DNA of 64,000 bases from Colwellia marinimaniae (GCF_002207865.1 NZ_BDQM01000001.1:248001-312000), one strand, 5' to 3'; counted from the first letter of the stretch, positions 17,955 through 28,024 are shown. The notes: generated by a model not told the origin, from the letters alone. Translations and numbers: made by a program.

Positions 17955-18080
17955 ATTTAAGAGTTCTCCGAGATATTTTGTTATACCAATAAAAAAGCTA
18001 ACCAGTGTGCTGTTAACTTTTATAAATACGCCAAAATAGACTGAACTAAAAGGCTTTAGTTCAGACAATTGTGTATCAAA

Positions 18081-18536
18081 TTACTCTGCAGTTGTAACTT
18101 TTTGTTTCTGATCGTTAAATAGGCCACTTGGATTATCCGAATAATCAAGAGGTGCTTCTGTGATGGCCTCTGCGGTATCACTGCTTCGTTTTTGATGACG
18201 TAACGTTGCTGTTTGCGCCAGTTGTTGCTGAGTCTCGGCTGAAAAAAATGGCATGCTGTCGACTTCAATAGAGGTTGCTTTTTGTAGCAGATGGGTACTT
18301 TCTTGCATTTGTTTCATCGCTGTTTGGCAAGTATTATTCATTTGGTCTAGTAACTTGGCTGAGCTTGATAAATGATCGGCAACATCAAGTTTGTATTGTT
18401 CCAAAGCCGCTTCACTTTTATTAACTTGCTCCGCTAATTTACGTTGCTCTTGGCTAGTATTGGAAAGAAGACGAGTTGCGAAAAAACCACCAATGCCGCC
18501 GATGATAAAAATGACTAGAGCTATTACTACATCCAT
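18081..18536 (-). CDS. zapG: ZapG/YhcB (DUF1043) cell-division membrane protein
   Basis: The 151-residue product has one N-terminal transmembrane helix (VVIALVIFIIGGIGGFFATR), a coiled coil at about 30-95 and an unstructured tail with the conserved SGLFNDQ-type ending region. This matches YhcB, a membrane protein linking septum formation and envelope growth. It lies upstream of degQ and divergent to zapE, an arrangement common in Gammaproteobacteria. Confidence 0.88.
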   Translation of the reverse strand: MDVVIALVIFIIGGIGGFFATRLLSNTSQEQRKLAEQVNKSEAALEQYKLDVADHLSSSAKLLDQMNNTCQTAMKQMQESTHLLQKATSIEVDSMPFFSAETQQQLAQTATLRHQKRSSDTAEAITEAPLDYSDNPSGLFNDQKQKVTTAE

Positions 18537-18719
18537 AGGGTGTACCTTACATTGTAAAGAGAAATTGATTCGTTGGGTATAAATATGATACCGAGATAGA
18601 TTATACTAGCATCAAAACAATTTGCTTAGCTAATGCTTAGTTATATATCTTAGCAAATTGCTCTTTTTCAAGTACCTCAGAACACCTTAAAAATTGATTT
18701 TAAATAACGTAGGCTCTCA

Positions 18720-19835
18720 ATGATAAAGCTCTCTCCTATAGATAAGTATAAACAAGATTTAACCAGAGATGATTTTCTTTTTGATGCAGCACAGGAAAAT
18801 GCTGTTATTCATCTGCAACGTTTATATGACGATTTACAAAATAAGCCCTTAGCGGTTTCCGGCTTTAAAAAAGTACTGAACCGTTGGAAAAAAATATATA
18901 AAAAACAAGAACACAAACCCATTAAAGGTTTGTACTTATGGGGCGGTGTTGGTCGAGGCAAAACCTATTTGGTTGATACTTTTTATGATAGCTTACCTTT
19001 TGATAATAAAATTCGTGTGCACTTTCATCGCTTTATGCACAGAGTTCACCAAGAGCTGAAAAGTTTATCAGGTCAAGCAGACCCGCTGAAAATCATTGCT
19101 AAAAAGTTTGCCGATGAAACACAGATTATTTGCTTTGATGAGTTTTTTGTCTCAGATATTACTGATGCCATGATTTTGGGGACATTATTTGAAGAGTTAT
19201 TTGCTCATAATGTCATCCTAGTCGCGACCTCAAATATTATTCCCGATGAACTGTATCCTAATGGTTTACAAAGAGAACGATTTTTACCAGCAATAAAACT
19301 CATCAACGAGCATACCCTAGTCGTTAATGTTGATAGTGGTATCGATTATCGCTTAAGAACCTTAGAGCAGGCGGAAATATATCATTATCCTCTTGATGCT
19401 CAAGCGGAAGAGAACTTAATACATTACTTTAAGCAACTATCGAGTGATGAGGGTAAAGCAGGTCAATCTATTGAGATTCATAATCGTCAATTAGAGACTG
19501 TTTTAGTGAGTGATGGTGTGGTTTATTTTGACTTCGCCGTACTGTGTGAAAGTGCTCGTAGCCAGGGTGATTACATGGAAATCAGTCAAGTATATCACAC
19601 GGTATTAATGGCCAATGTCAAAGCAATGGGGCCAGACAGTGATGATACCACGCGCCGTTTTATTGCCTTGGTTGATGAGTTTTATGAACGTAATGTGAAG
19701 TTAATTATGTCGGCAGAATTGCCTTTAGAAGACTTGTATAGCGGAGGTCGCCTCGCCTTTCAATTTAAACGTTGCTTAAGCCGTTTACAAGAAATGCAAT
19801 CACATGACTACCTAGCTAGTGAGCATATACCCTAA
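18720..19835 (+). CDS. zapE: Cell division protein ZapE (AFG1-like ATPase)
   Basis: The 371-residue ATPase has Walker A LYLWGGVGRGKTYLVD (about residues 73-88), Walker B IICFDEFFVSDITDA (about 136-150) and the family signatures HFHRFMHRVHQEL and ATSNIIPDELYPNGLQRERF. ZapE destabilises FtsZ polymers and associates with late division steps, especially at low oxygen or high temperature. It is monocistronic, with a strong terminator at 19876. Confidence 0.94.
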   Translation: MIKLSPIDKYKQDLTRDDFLFDAAQENAVIHLQRLYDDLQNKPLAVSGFKKVLNRWKKIYKKQEHKPIKGLYLWGGVGRGKTYLVDTFYDSLPFDNKIRVHFHRFMHRVHQELKSLSGQADPLKIIAKKFADETQIICFDEFFVSDITDAMILGTLFEELFAHNVILVATSNIIPDELYPNGLQRERFLPAIKLINEHTLVVNVDSGIDYRLRTLEQAEIYHYPLDAQAEENLIHYFKQLSSDEGKAGQSIEIHNRQLETVLVSDGVVYFDFAVLCESARSQGDYMEISQVYHTVLMANVKAMGPDSDDTTRRFIALVDEFYERNVKLIMSAELPLEDLYSGGRLAFQFKRCLSRLQEMQSHDYLASEHIP

Positions 19836-19875
19836 AAATCAGTTCAGATTAGTTCAGGTTAGTTAGCTGAATAGT

Positions 19876-19915
19876 AAAAAAGCCCGGCTCACGGTTAAAG
19901 TGAGTCGGGCTTTTT
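19876..19915 (+). terminator. Rho-independent terminator of zapE
   Basis: AAAAAAGCCCGGCTCAC pairs with GTGAGTCGGGCTTTTT, giving a GC-rich stem followed by a T run. Confidence 0.9.
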
Positions 19916-20038
19916 ATTGGCTATATAGGTCGAGACAGTAGCCTAAATGCTTGTTCGCGCTATCTTATGGACTAAACACCGTTGAATATTATCAATCAAG
20001 GCTAATACACTAGGCCTAGGTATTAGTGCACTAGATTC

Positions 20039-20881
20039 TTAGTACATTAGCGTGTAAAGCTTGCGACGAAACTTAGCTGAAAGAGAGTCGCCATCAGGTA
20101 ACGCTTTTAACACATCTAAAAACAGTTCCTTACTTTTGTCTTTAGTGCTTTCATCACCGGCTTGTACCAAACGAAATAATATCGTTAGTGCTTCTTCTTG
20201 ACGATTAACTTGGCTGTATTGAGTAGCAAGTTGCTGACTGAGGTTGATATCATCAGGTGTTGTTGCTAATTGTGCTTCTAAGGACTGAATTTCAGGAGAG
20301 TTTTCTGCCTGCTGTGCTAATTCTACTTTAGCCAGCAATGCTTGATAGTCACTATCTTGATCAACCATCATTATGCTATCTAATAACGCCTTTGCTTCAG
20401 TTGTATTGCCGGTTTGCAAGTTAACATCAATTAAGACTAATTTAATATCGGCACGACTATTATCAATTTGATAGGCTTGCTTGATGGCTGTTTGTGCCTC
20501 GATTAACTGCTCTTCATCAAGAGCATTTTTCGCTTGCCCTAACAATATATCTTCTGGCTTAGGTAAGTATTTCTCTAAAAATGTCGCGATGCTAGCGTCA
20601 TCTTGTGGTCCTGAAATACCATCAAGGGGTTGGCCATCTTTTAGTAAAATAGCGGTAGGTAAGCCCTTAATGCCAAACTGCTCAGCAATTTTCTCTTGTT
20701 TTTGACAATCCACTGTCGCCAACGTTATATGGTCACTTAAGTCGGATAACTTGGCGGCTAATTTATCTCGTAATTCAATACTTTCAGGGACTTGTTCAGC
20801 CCAAAAGGTAACTAGGACTAATTTGTTTTTTGACTGTTCAACAACGACTTCTTGAAAATTATCTAGGGTAATGGCAATCAT
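20039..20881 (-). CDS. cnoX: Thioredoxin-fold/TPR co-chaperone of the CnoX (YbbN) family lacking redox cysteines
   Basis: The 280-residue product has an N-terminal thioredoxin fold (about 1-110; LVLVTFWAEQVPES, GIKGLPTAILLKDG) followed by TPR-like helices (about 115-280), the YbbN layout. The position of the CxxC motif reads EQVPES, with no cysteine; the only nearby cysteine is in TVDCQKQ. CnoX in E. coli protects substrates and hands them to GroEL. The loss of both active-site cysteines suggests a purely holdase or structural role here. Confidence 0.85.
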   Translation of the reverse strand: MIAITLDNFQEVVVEQSKNKLVLVTFWAEQVPESIELRDKLAAKLSDLSDHITLATVDCQKQEKIAEQFGIKGLPTAILLKDGQPLDGISGPQDDASIATFLEKYLPKPEDILLGQAKNALDEEQLIEAQTAIKQAYQIDNSRADIKLVLIDVNLQTGNTTEAKALLDSIMMVDQDSDYQALLAKVELAQQAENSPEIQSLEAQLATTPDDINLSQQLATQYSQVNRQEEALTILFRLVQAGDESTKDKSKELFLDVLKALPDGDSLSAKFRRKLYTLMY

Positions 20882-21031
20882 ATTTATTTCTCGAGTGTAA
20901 TGATTTTCTGAACGGTAAAGTGTTCACTAGTGAAGTTTAACTGGTGAACATTTTAACATGAAATGGGGGGACGCTTGTTATAGATTTACTTATTGAACCT
21001 AGGTTCATAGCAAGCAAAGGTAAAGAAAAAG

Positions 21032-21853
21032 CTAAGCTAAAATATACCAAAATAAGCCAACACCTAATATTAATCGGTAGATAACAAACGGCATCATACC
21101 CAGTTTTTCTAACAATATTAGAAAGTAATGAATACAAGCATAAGCACTGACAAAAGCTATTAAGCTGCCTAAACCCATGGCAAACCAATCAACACCCTCA
21201 GCGGATAACACCAATTTTAACGTTAAATAACTACCGGCCATGGTGATGGCAGGAATAGACAGTAAAAACGAAAAACGAGCAGCGCTAGCACGGCTTAAGC
21301 CCAGCATTAAACCAATGGTCATGGTAATGCCTGAGCGCGAGGTGCCTGGAATTAAGGCAATTGCTTGTGCTAAGCCAATTAACATAGCACCTTTAAAACC
21401 CAATTTTTCCATCGGCTTATGTGTTGCACGTTTACCCGCTTTGATATCAGCAAAGCCTAAAAGAAAGCCAAACAGTAATGTTGTCGCGGCAATGACTAAG
21501 GCAGAACGTAAATGTTCTTCGATAAAGTCCTTACCTAATAAACCAAATAAACCGGCGGGAATGGTGGCAAATAAAATCCACCAGGCAAGTTTGCCATCAA
21601 AGCTTTGCTTGCCTTTTTCTGGGCCAACGCCGACAGTGCCTAACCAAGCGACAGCCATAGCACCCACTTCTTTACGAAAATACATGATTACTGCTAATAA
21701 AGTGCCAACATGCACGGCAACATCAAAGGCTAGCCCCTGATCTTGCCAGCCAAAAATTTGTGAGGGTAAGATGAGATGAGCGGAACTGGAAATAGGTAAA
21801 AATTCGGTTAAACCTTGTAATAAGGCCAGGATGATTATTTCTAAAGTACTCAT
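21032..21853 (-). CDS. uppP: Undecaprenyl-diphosphatase UppP (BacA)
   Basis: The 273-residue multipass membrane protein recycles undecaprenyl pyrophosphate to the monophosphate carrier used in cell-wall synthesis. The two signature motifs are [19 protein letters not shown] (about residues 11-29) and [16 protein letters not shown] (about 164-179). About eight hydrophobic segments and length match the family. Confidence 0.95.
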   Translation of the reverse strand: MSTLEIIILALLQGLTEFLPISSSAHLILPSQIFGWQDQGLAFDVAVHVGTLLAVIMYFRKEVGAMAVAWLGTVGVGPEKGKQSFDGKLAWWILFATIPAGLFGLLGKDFIEEHLRSALVIAATTLLFGFLLGFADIKAGKRATHKPMEKLGFKGAMLIGLAQAIALIPGTSRSGITMTIGLMLGLSRASAARFSFLLSIPAITMAGSYLTLKLVLSAEGVDWFAMGLGSLIAFVSAYACIHYFLILLEKLGMMPFVIYRLILGVGLFWYILA

Positions 21854-21899
21854 GTGTCGTTAGTTGTCCTTTACTTTGGGAGTAATAATGTCAGCTAGT

Positions 21900-22397
21900 C
21901 TACCAGCAGTTAGCCACTATACTGAGTTGTTGACTGGTTTTATTATAACTTTGCCATAAATCGCGATAGTTTTGTGGTAAAACGGGGTGTGCCAACTCAG
22001 GGGCAACCTGACTCAGAGGCCATAAGACAAAAGCATTCTTAGTTATTTCATCACGAGGGATCTGTACCGGTTGCTCAATAACTAAATTATCATATAATAA
22101 TAAATCTAGGTCTAAGGTACGTGGGCTAAATTTCTTGGCCTTATGGTCGCGACCATGAGAAAACTCTATTTCGCGTAACATACTCGCCACTTGTTCGACA
22201 CTCTGTCGGCATTTGATAGCGATTACCATGTTATAAAAAGCGGGGCCATTAAAACCTATCGCCTCACATTCAAATAACGAAGATAAAGTTAACTGGGCAA
22301 AAGGCAGTTCAAATGCTTTAGCTAACGAGATTAAGCCTTGTTTAACATTATGTTCACGTTCGACATTACTACCTAGTGAGATGTAGATTTGAGCCAT
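21900..22397 (-). CDS. folK: HPPK, 2-amino-4-hydroxy-6-hydroxymethyldihydropteridine pyrophosphokinase (first of two)
   Basis: This 165-residue enzyme transfers pyrophosphate from ATP to hydroxymethyldihydropterin in folate synthesis. Signatures are IYISLGSNVEREHNV at the N-terminus, RDHKAKKFSPRTLDLDLLLY (about 83-102) and IPRDEITKNAFVLWPLSQVAP. Its start overlaps the folB stop by one base, so it is coupled to folB. A second folK lies at 55907. Confidence 0.92.
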   Translation of the reverse strand: MAQIYISLGSNVEREHNVKQGLISLAKAFELPFAQLTLSSLFECEAIGFNGPAFYNMVIAIKCRQSVEQVASMLREIEFSHGRDHKAKKFSPRTLDLDLLLYDNLVIEQPVQIPRDEITKNAFVLWPLSQVAPELAHPVLPQNYRDLWQSYNKTSQQLSIVANCW

Positions 22398-22768
22398 TAA
22401 ATTACAGTCTCGGTGATTTGTTGACCACGTTCGATTTCCACACCAACGGTTTGTGCATTATGTACCGCCCCTGGTTTGCCAATACTGAGTTTTAACCAGG
22501 GAATATGGTATTGGGTCATTAAGTAGCTCGCTAAGCGCTCAGCCAGTGTTTCAATTAAGTCTACCGGGTTGTCATTAGCAAAGCGCTCTATAGCGACTGA
22601 AATATCGGCATAATCTAAAGTTTTAGCCAGCTCATCATTGACTGCCGCATTCGCCGTATTCCAGCCCATGGCAAGATCAATGACCAAGGTTTGCTTTATT
22701 TCTTTTTCCCACTGGAAAAAACCAATAGTGGTTTGAATACTTAAACCTTTAATGAACACCTTATCCAT
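22397..22768 (-). CDS. folB: Dihydroneopterin aldolase FolB
   Basis: The 123-residue product cleaves 7,8-dihydroneopterin to the hydroxymethylpterin used by FolK. It shows IKGLSIQTTIGFFQWEKEIK, TLDYADISVAIERF, ETLAERLASYL and the C-terminal KLSIGKPGAVHNAQTVGVEI, all conserved in FolB. It is the first gene of a folB-folK pair and is divergent from plsY. Confidence 0.93.
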   Translation of the reverse strand: MDKVFIKGLSIQTTIGFFQWEKEIKQTLVIDLAMGWNTANAAVNDELAKTLDYADISVAIERFANDNPVDLIETLAERLASYLMTQYHIPWLKLSIGKPGAVHNAQTVGVEIERGQQITETVI

Positions 22769-22908
22769 GACTTACCTAATATGTTGTTAGAAGAACTATT
22801 GCAGTAATTATGCAATTGTTACAAAATAAAGGACGATTTTACCTGCGAAGTGCTAGAAAAACTAGCAGAGATGAAGATAGAATAATAATTCTATCTTTTG
22901 TGCCAATA

Positions 22909-23517
22909 ATGGATTTTATCATTTTAATGTTACTACTCACGCTTACTATGATCATTGCCGCGTATTTAATAGGCTCTATTTCCAGTGCCATATTAGTGTG
23001 TAAATTTTTAGGCTTGCCAGATCCAAGAACAACGGGCTCAAAAAACCCGGGCGCAACCAATGTCTTACGCATGAGCAATAAGCTTACTGCCGCCACGGTA
23101 TTATTTTTAGATATACTCAAAGGCACTATCCCAGTATGGGGCGCGTATTTTTTAAAAATAGAACCGCTATATTTAGGTGTGATTAGTGTTGCCGCTTGTT
23201 TAGGGCATATGTATCCGATATTTTTCAATTTTAAAGGTGGGAAAGCTGTCGCTACCGCCTTGGGTACCTTACTGCCTATCGGTTTTACTTTGGGAGCGAT
23301 GCTCATTATTACTTGGGTGTTAGTGGTGAAATTAAGTAAGTATTCTAGTCTGGCGGCTATTGTTACCGTTGCTATTGCGCCACTTTATGTCTATTTTTTA
23401 AAGCCTTTATATGTTTATCCAACATTAATGCTCTGCGCTCTGATACTCTTTCGGCATCGCGAAAATATTAAACGTTTACTTAAAGGTACAGAGAGTAAAA
23501 TAACTCATAAAATATAA
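22909..23517 (+). CDS. plsY: Glycerol-3-phosphate acyltransferase PlsY
   Basis: PlsY transfers an acyl group from acyl-phosphate to glycerol-3-phosphate. From ATG 22909 the product is 202 residues, with about five membrane segments and the loop motifs [20 protein letters not shown] and [14 protein letters not shown]. The frame stays open up to 22810, but the extra residues are polar and not part of the family. A short inverted repeat (GATAGAAT...ATTCTATC, about 22876-22894) lies in the leader. It is convergent with the tsaD repeat region. Confidence 0.92.
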   Translation: MDFIILMLLLTLTMIIAAYLIGSISSAILVCKFLGLPDPRTTGSKNPGATNVLRMSNKLTAATVLFLDILKGTIPVWGAYFLKIEPLYLGVISVAACLGHMYPIFFNFKGGKAVATALGTLLPIGFTLGAMLIITWVLVVKLSKYSSLAAIVTVAIAPLYVYFLKPLYVYPTLMLCALILFRHRENIKRLLKGTESKITHKI

Positions 23518-23560
23518 TAAAGCCCCCGATAACATCAGGAGTGTTACCGAGAGAGAGCAA

Positions 23561-23908
23561 GTTCTAACTCAGCTACTATATTAGCGGTGGTAATGAATCC
23601 AAAGGCCATCCTAGGGTTGGCTTTAAACGCTTTGCTTGTTAGCTCGGTATCTGTGTCTGCTTTTATGCGCCGAAGTTCTTATAAAAAATCATAGCCAAGT
23701 TCTAACTCAGCTACTATATTAGCGGTGGTAATGAATCCAAAGGCCAGTCTAGGGTTGGCTTTAAACGCTTTGCTTGTTAGCTCGGTATCTGTGCCTGCTT
23801 TTATGCGCCGAAGTTCTACCTCAGCTACTATTTTAGCGGTGGTAATGAATCCAAAGGCCATCTAGGGTGAGCTTTAAACGTTAAGTCGGTATCTGTACCC
23901 GCTTTTAA
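23561..23908. repeat. Three tandem copies of the tsaD 3'-terminal region
   Basis: A unit beginning GTTCTAACTCAGCTACTAT starts at 23561 and 23699. A diverged third unit starts at 23813, and its sequence forms the real 3' end of tsaD. Periods are 138 and 114 bases; the first unit carries an extra 24-base insert (GTTCTTATAAAAAATC...). On the minus strand the spare copies encode degenerate versions of the TsaD C-terminus in another frame. They lie between plsY and tsaD stops. Confidence 0.9.
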
Positions 23909-24889
23909 CCGCTGTAAACCCGCGTAAGCAATCATGGCGCCGTTATCGGTACAATATTCCGGGCGAGGATAGAAAACACTGCCACCAAGCTTCTTGGTCG
24001 TTATCGCCAGTTTTTCACGTAAAGCAGTATTTGCACTAACACCACCTGCAATGACTAATCGCTTTAATTGCTCTTGTTGTAAGGCACGTTTACATTTTAT
24101 CGCTAAGGTATCTATCACAGCTTGTTGAAAGGCATGAGCAATATCTGCGTGGGTTTGCTTTAATTGGCTTGGTGATAAAGCTGGCTCGATATTAAGGCAT
24201 TCTTTACGTATTAAAACAGCCGCGGCTGTTTTTAAACCACTAAAACTAAAGTCCAAACCGGGTCTATCTGTCATAGGACGAGGTAATTTAAAACGTCCGG
24301 CTAGACCGCTTTCAGCCATCTTGGCAAGGGCAGGGCCGCCTGGGTAATCTAAACCGAGCAACTTAGCGGTTTTATCAAAAGCTTCACCAGCAGCATCATC
24401 TACTGATTCACCGAGTAATTTATATTCACCTATAGCATCGACACGTACTAGCATGGTATGGCCACCAGATACTAATAAAGCGACAAAAGGGAATTCAGGT
24501 ACATCATCTTCAAGCATAGGCGCTAATAAGTGACCTTCCATATGATGTACTGGTACCGCAGGTAAATCCCAGCCATAAGCTAAACTTCGACCAATAGAGC
24601 AACCTACTAAAAGTGCACCGACTAAACCTGGGCCAGCAGTATAAGCAACGCCATCTAAATCTTGAGGGGTAAGGTTGGCATCTGCTAAGACTTGCTTAAT
24701 TAATGGAATAGTTTTACGGACATGATCTCTTGATGCCAGCTCTGGTACCACACCACCGTAATCGGCATGAACGGCTATTTGACTATATAAGCGATGAGCG
24801 AGTATACCTTGTGGACGATCACCCTGACCATCATCATAAATGGCAATGCCAGTTTCATCACAAGAAGTTTCAATACCTAAAATACGCAT
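23828..24889 (-). CDS. tsaD: tRNA N6-adenosine threonylcarbamoyltransferase TsaD
   Basis: TsaD makes the t6A37 modification on ANN-decoding tRNAs with TsaB and TsaE. From ATG 24889 the protein is 353 residues and starts [20 protein letters not shown]. The metal-binding [22 protein letters not shown], [14 protein letters not shown] and [10 protein letters not shown] are present. The longer frame to 24946 adds a non-homologous tail. It ends with a normal family ending (PRWPL), followed by tandem repeats of its own 3' end. It is divergent from rpsU, as in most Gammaproteobacteria. Confidence 0.95.
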   Translation of the reverse strand: MRILGIETSCDETGIAIYDDGQGDRPQGILAHRLYSQIAVHADYGGVVPELASRDHVRKTIPLIKQVLADANLTPQDLDGVAYTAGPGLVGALLVGCSIGRSLAYGWDLPAVPVHHMEGHLLAPMLEDDVPEFPFVALLVSGGHTMLVRVDAIGEYKLLGESVDDAAGEAFDKTAKLLGLDYPGGPALAKMAESGLAGRFKLPRPMTDRPGLDFSFSGLKTAAAVLIRKECLNIEPALSPSQLKQTHADIAHAFQQAVIDTLAIKCKRALQQEQLKRLVIAGGVSANTALREKLAITTKKLGGSVFYPRPEYCTDNGAMIAYAGLQRLKAGTDTDLTFKAHPRWPLDSLPPLK

Positions 24890-25170
24890 AATATATATAG
24901 TCTCAAAAAATAGAAATATTACCCCACATTTACTCACTTTAAGCACAGTAAATACAAGCGCAGTAATTTTACCGTGTTTGTTAGTAAGTCACCAGTGGAT
25001 TTACTACATTGTCATTAAATTAATCTTTACATTGCTAGGTGCTTAGCAGTAGAATATGGCACCCATTTTTGATAGAGCGGGTGCAGATGAGGTGCATATT
25101 GTGAGTTAATACAATGTCAGACCGAAATCAGTCACCGATTTATATAGATTTATACTAAGGTAAAAAGTAC

Positions 25171-25386
25171 ATGCCAGTAATTAAAGTTAGAGAAAACGAA
25201 CCATTTGACGTTGCATTACGTCGTTTTAAACGTTCATGTGAAAAAGCAGGAATCCTTTCTGAAGTTCGTCGTCGCGAATCTTACGAAAAACCGACTTGGG
25301 AACGTAAACGTAAAAAAGCAGCTGCTGTTAAACGTGCTGCGAAAAAAGTTTCTCGTGAAAGCGCTCGTCGCGTTCGCATGTACTAA
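25171..25386 (+). CDS. rpsU: 30S ribosomal protein S21
   Basis: The 71-residue product is a full-length S21: [20 protein letters not shown], a central [15 protein letters not shown] and the very basic helical tail. It acts in initiation on the 30S platform. It heads the macromolecular synthesis cluster rpsU-yqeY-dnaG-rpoD and has a clear ribosome site (TAAGGTAAAA). Confidence 0.97.
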   Translation: MPVIKVRENEPFDVALRRFKRSCEKAGILSEVRRRESYEKPTWERKRKKAAAVKRAAKKVSRESARRVRMY

Positions 25387-25443
25387 GATTCTTAGCAGAA
25401 TCCTTAGTAGTCTTTCCCTTTAGAAAGAGTGAGCTTGATTTAG

Positions 25444-25893
25444 ATGTCACTTCTAATACAACTCAAAGATGAAATGAAAATTGCTATGCGAGCCAAAGAC
25501 AAGTTACGTCTTGGTGTTATTCGCATGGCGCTTTCTGCAATAAAACTAGCAGAGATTGATCACAAAACCGAAGCAACTGATGACAATATTATTGCCATAT
25601 TAACCAAAATGGTTAAGCAGCGTAAAGAGTCAATTAAAATGTTTAGCGAAGGTGGTCGTGATGATTTGGCTGAAAAAGAAGCCGCAGAAGTAACTGCGAT
25701 AGAATTTTTCATGCCAGAGCCGCTTAGTGCAGAAGAAATTAATGAATTAATAAATAAAGCAATTACTGAATCTGGTGCGGCTTCTATGGCTGACATGGGG
25801 AAAGTGATGGCGGTGTTAAAACCATTAATGCAAGGTAAAGCAGACATGGGCGCGGTTAGCGGTCAAGTCAGAGCAGCACTCAATGCATCATAG
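25444..25893 (+). CDS. yqeY: YqeY/GatB-like domain protein
   Basis: The 149-residue product is the stand-alone YqeY, related to the tail domain of the aspartyl/glutamyl-tRNA amidotransferase subunit GatB. It shows LKDEMKIAMRAKDKLRLGVI, KMVKQRKESIKMFSEGGRDD and the C-terminal GKVMAVLKPLMQGKADMGAV. Its role is unclear. It lies 57 bases after rpsU and is closed by a terminator. Confidence 0.92.
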   Translation: MSLLIQLKDEMKIAMRAKDKLRLGVIRMALSAIKLAEIDHKTEATDDNIIAILTKMVKQRKESIKMFSEGGRDDLAEKEAAEVTAIEFFMPEPLSAEEINELINKAITESGAASMADMGKVMAVLKPLMQGKADMGAVSGQVRAALNAS

Positions 25894-25920
25894 TTAACAC
25901 CCTATTTAATACATTAAATT

Positions 25921-25955
25921 AAACCGTAATGGCTCTGGCTATTACGGTTTTTTTA
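25921..25955 (+). terminator. Terminator between yqeY and dnaG
   Basis: AAACCGTAAT pairs with ATTACGGTTT, followed by seven Ts. It probably limits read-through from rpsU-yqeY into dnaG. Confidence 0.85.
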
Positions 25956-26060
25956 TCAGTTTTTTTTAGCTTTAACTTAATTATTTCTGCTACTTTTTCA
26001 CTAGTATTGTGTAGAATACTTGTGTAATACCTTTTCTTTTGACGATGATTTTTAAATATT

Positions 26061-27818
26061 ATGGCTGGACGCATTTCCCGACAATTTATTGATGATTTAC
26101 TTAGCCGAGCAGATATTGTTGCGCTGATAGATAGTCGAGTACCGTTAAAAAAAGCAGGGAAAAATCACCAAGCGTGCTGCCCCTTTCATAATGAAAAATC
26201 ACCTTCTTTTACGGTTAGCCAAGATAAGCAGTTTTATCATTGTTTTGGCTGCGGCGAACACGGCAATGCCATTTCCTTTTTAATGGAATTCGAACGTCTC
26301 GATTTTGTTGATGCGGTAGAAGAGCTTGCTTCACATTGCGGTATGGAAGTTATCCGCGAGGAAAATACCGCCAGCCCAGCAGAGCAACGCCGACAACAAC
26401 AAATTTATCAGCAAAAGCAAGATGATTATGAGTTGATGGCGCAAATAAGTCGATTTTTTCAGCAACAATTGAAAGTATCTACCGATAAAGATACGGCTAT
26501 TAAGTATTTAAAAGGCCGTGGTTTAAGTGGTGAAATTGTTAAGCGTTTTGGTATAGGCTACATAAGTGATGCTTGGGACGGTATGATGAATTCCTTCTCA
26601 CGCAATGGCCAAGCCAACCAGCAATTGATTGATTTAGGTATGGCTGTTGCGGGCGATAAAAAGCGACCCTATGATCGTTTTCGTGGTCGTATCATGTTTC
26701 CTATTAGCGATAAGCGTGGCCGAGTTATCGGCTTTGGCGGCCGAGTGTTAGGTGATGCCAAACCCAAATACTTAAACTCTCCTGAAACGCGTATCTACCA
26801 TAAAGGCCAAGAGCTTTATGGTTTACATGAAGCGAAACAAGCCAATAAAAAACTTAAACGCTTAGTTGTCGTTGAAGGTTATATGGACGTTGTCGCTTTA
26901 GCCCAACATGGCGTTGATTATGCTGTGGCCTCATTAGGAACTGCAACAACCTTTGAGCAGTTACAAACGCTATTTCGCACTGTGCCTAATGTGGTTTGTT
27001 GCTACGATGGCGATAGAGCTGGGCGAGATGCTGCATGGCGCGCCATGGACAATGCCTTGCCACTTATTCGTGATGGTTTTTCGTTGAAATTTGTTTTTCT
27101 CCCCGATGGTGAAGACCCAGACTCATTGATTCGGGCACAAGGGCAACAAGCTTTTGAAAAAATTCTTGATAATGCCATGCCATTATCAAAATTTTTATTT
27201 GAACAATTAATGCAACAAGTCGATATGAGCTCTCTTGAAGGAAGAGCGGCTTTAGTTGAATCTTTTCAGCCTTTTTTAGCCAAGCTTCCGGATAGCATTT
27301 TAAAAGATGCCATGATTAATGAAATAGCGAACAATTTTGGTACGGGTAGTGAGCAGTTTCTGGCAAAGTTCACTAAACATATAAAAGGTGGCTTGGTAAA
27401 ACCTGCTGTTAAAGTCAGTACAAAAGTCACTCCCGTGAGGTTAGCACTTGCTTTATTATTAGAACATCCCCATATAGCCAATAGCTTAGGTGATAAAAAT
27501 GTATTGCAGCCATTAACTACACCAGGAATACCTTTGTTAATACAGGTATTAGGTGTATGCCAGCAAAACCCTGATATTAAATCAGCGCAATTGCTGGAAT
27601 ATTTTCGTGATACCGAGCAAGGCAAACAATTAGCAAAGTTGATGTGTTGGCAGCACCATGTGGCAGCTGAAGCAGCAACCGATGTTTTTCTTGATAGTAT
27701 TGAAAAACTACTCAATAACTTTGTTGAACAACGTGCAGAAGTGTTATTACAAAAAGCACGAGCCGGACAAATGACTAGTGCGGAAAAACAAGAGTTACAA
27801 GCAATACTCAATGCTTAA
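26061..27818 (+). CDS. dnaG: DNA primase DnaG
   Basis: The 585-residue primase makes RNA primers at the fork. The zinc-binding domain (CCPFHNEKSPSF, then HCFGCGEHG, about residues 39-66), the RNA polymerase/TOPRIM core (VVEGYMDVVALAQHGV about 268; CYDGDRAGRDAAWRA about 310) and a C-terminal DnaB-binding helical domain (about 440-585) are in order. The dnaB partner is also in this window at 3127. Confidence 0.96.
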   Translation: MAGRISRQFIDDLLSRADIVALIDSRVPLKKAGKNHQACCPFHNEKSPSFTVSQDKQFYHCFGCGEHGNAISFLMEFERLDFVDAVEELASHCGMEVIREENTASPAEQRRQQQIYQQKQDDYELMAQISRFFQQQLKVSTDKDTAIKYLKGRGLSGEIVKRFGIGYISDAWDGMMNSFSRNGQANQQLIDLGMAVAGDKKRPYDRFRGRIMFPISDKRGRVIGFGGRVLGDAKPKYLNSPETRIYHKGQELYGLHEAKQANKKLKRLVVVEGYMDVVALAQHGVDYAVASLGTATTFEQLQTLFRTVPNVVCCYDGDRAGRDAAWRAMDNALPLIRDGFSLKFVFLPDGEDPDSLIRAQGQQAFEKILDNAMPLSKFLFEQLMQQVDMSSLEGRAALVESFQPFLAKLPDSILKDAMINEIANNFGTGSEQFLAKFTKHIKGGLVKPAVKVSTKVTPVRLALALLLEHPHIANSLGDKNVLQPLTTPGIPLLIQVLGVCQQNPDIKSAQLLEYFRDTEQGKQLAKLMCWQHHVAAEAATDVFLDSIEKLLNNFVEQRAEVLLQKARAGQMTSAEKQELQAILNA

Positions 27819-27924
27819 CGGCTGGTTTTGGCTATACTTAGCATGCCGTGAGTAAGATTAGCGGAATTATTTAGCCTTGAAATTTCCACAAACAATTAGG
27901 CTGGTAAATGTTTGGGGAATTCGT

Positions 27925-27930
27925 TATAAT
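27925..27930 (+). promoter_or_regulatory. Candidate -10 element upstream of rpoD
   Basis: A perfect TATAAT lies 94 bases before the rpoD start, in the dnaG-rpoD spacer. No convincing -35 sits at 17 bases. A GC-rich stretch (CTCCGC) follows at the discriminator. Confidence 0.4.
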
Positions 27931-28024
27931 TCTCCGCTTTATTGCGCCATTTATTAGCTTTTACTAATGTTTTTAGCGCATATTTTACATCCCATATTTA
28001 TATAATACAGGTGGACACTCGTCA

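Noticed and set aside
23679-23861. 60-residue minus-strand frame in the tsaD repeats
   Set aside because: It is a degenerate, frame-shifted copy of the TsaD C-terminus within tandem repeats, not a gene.
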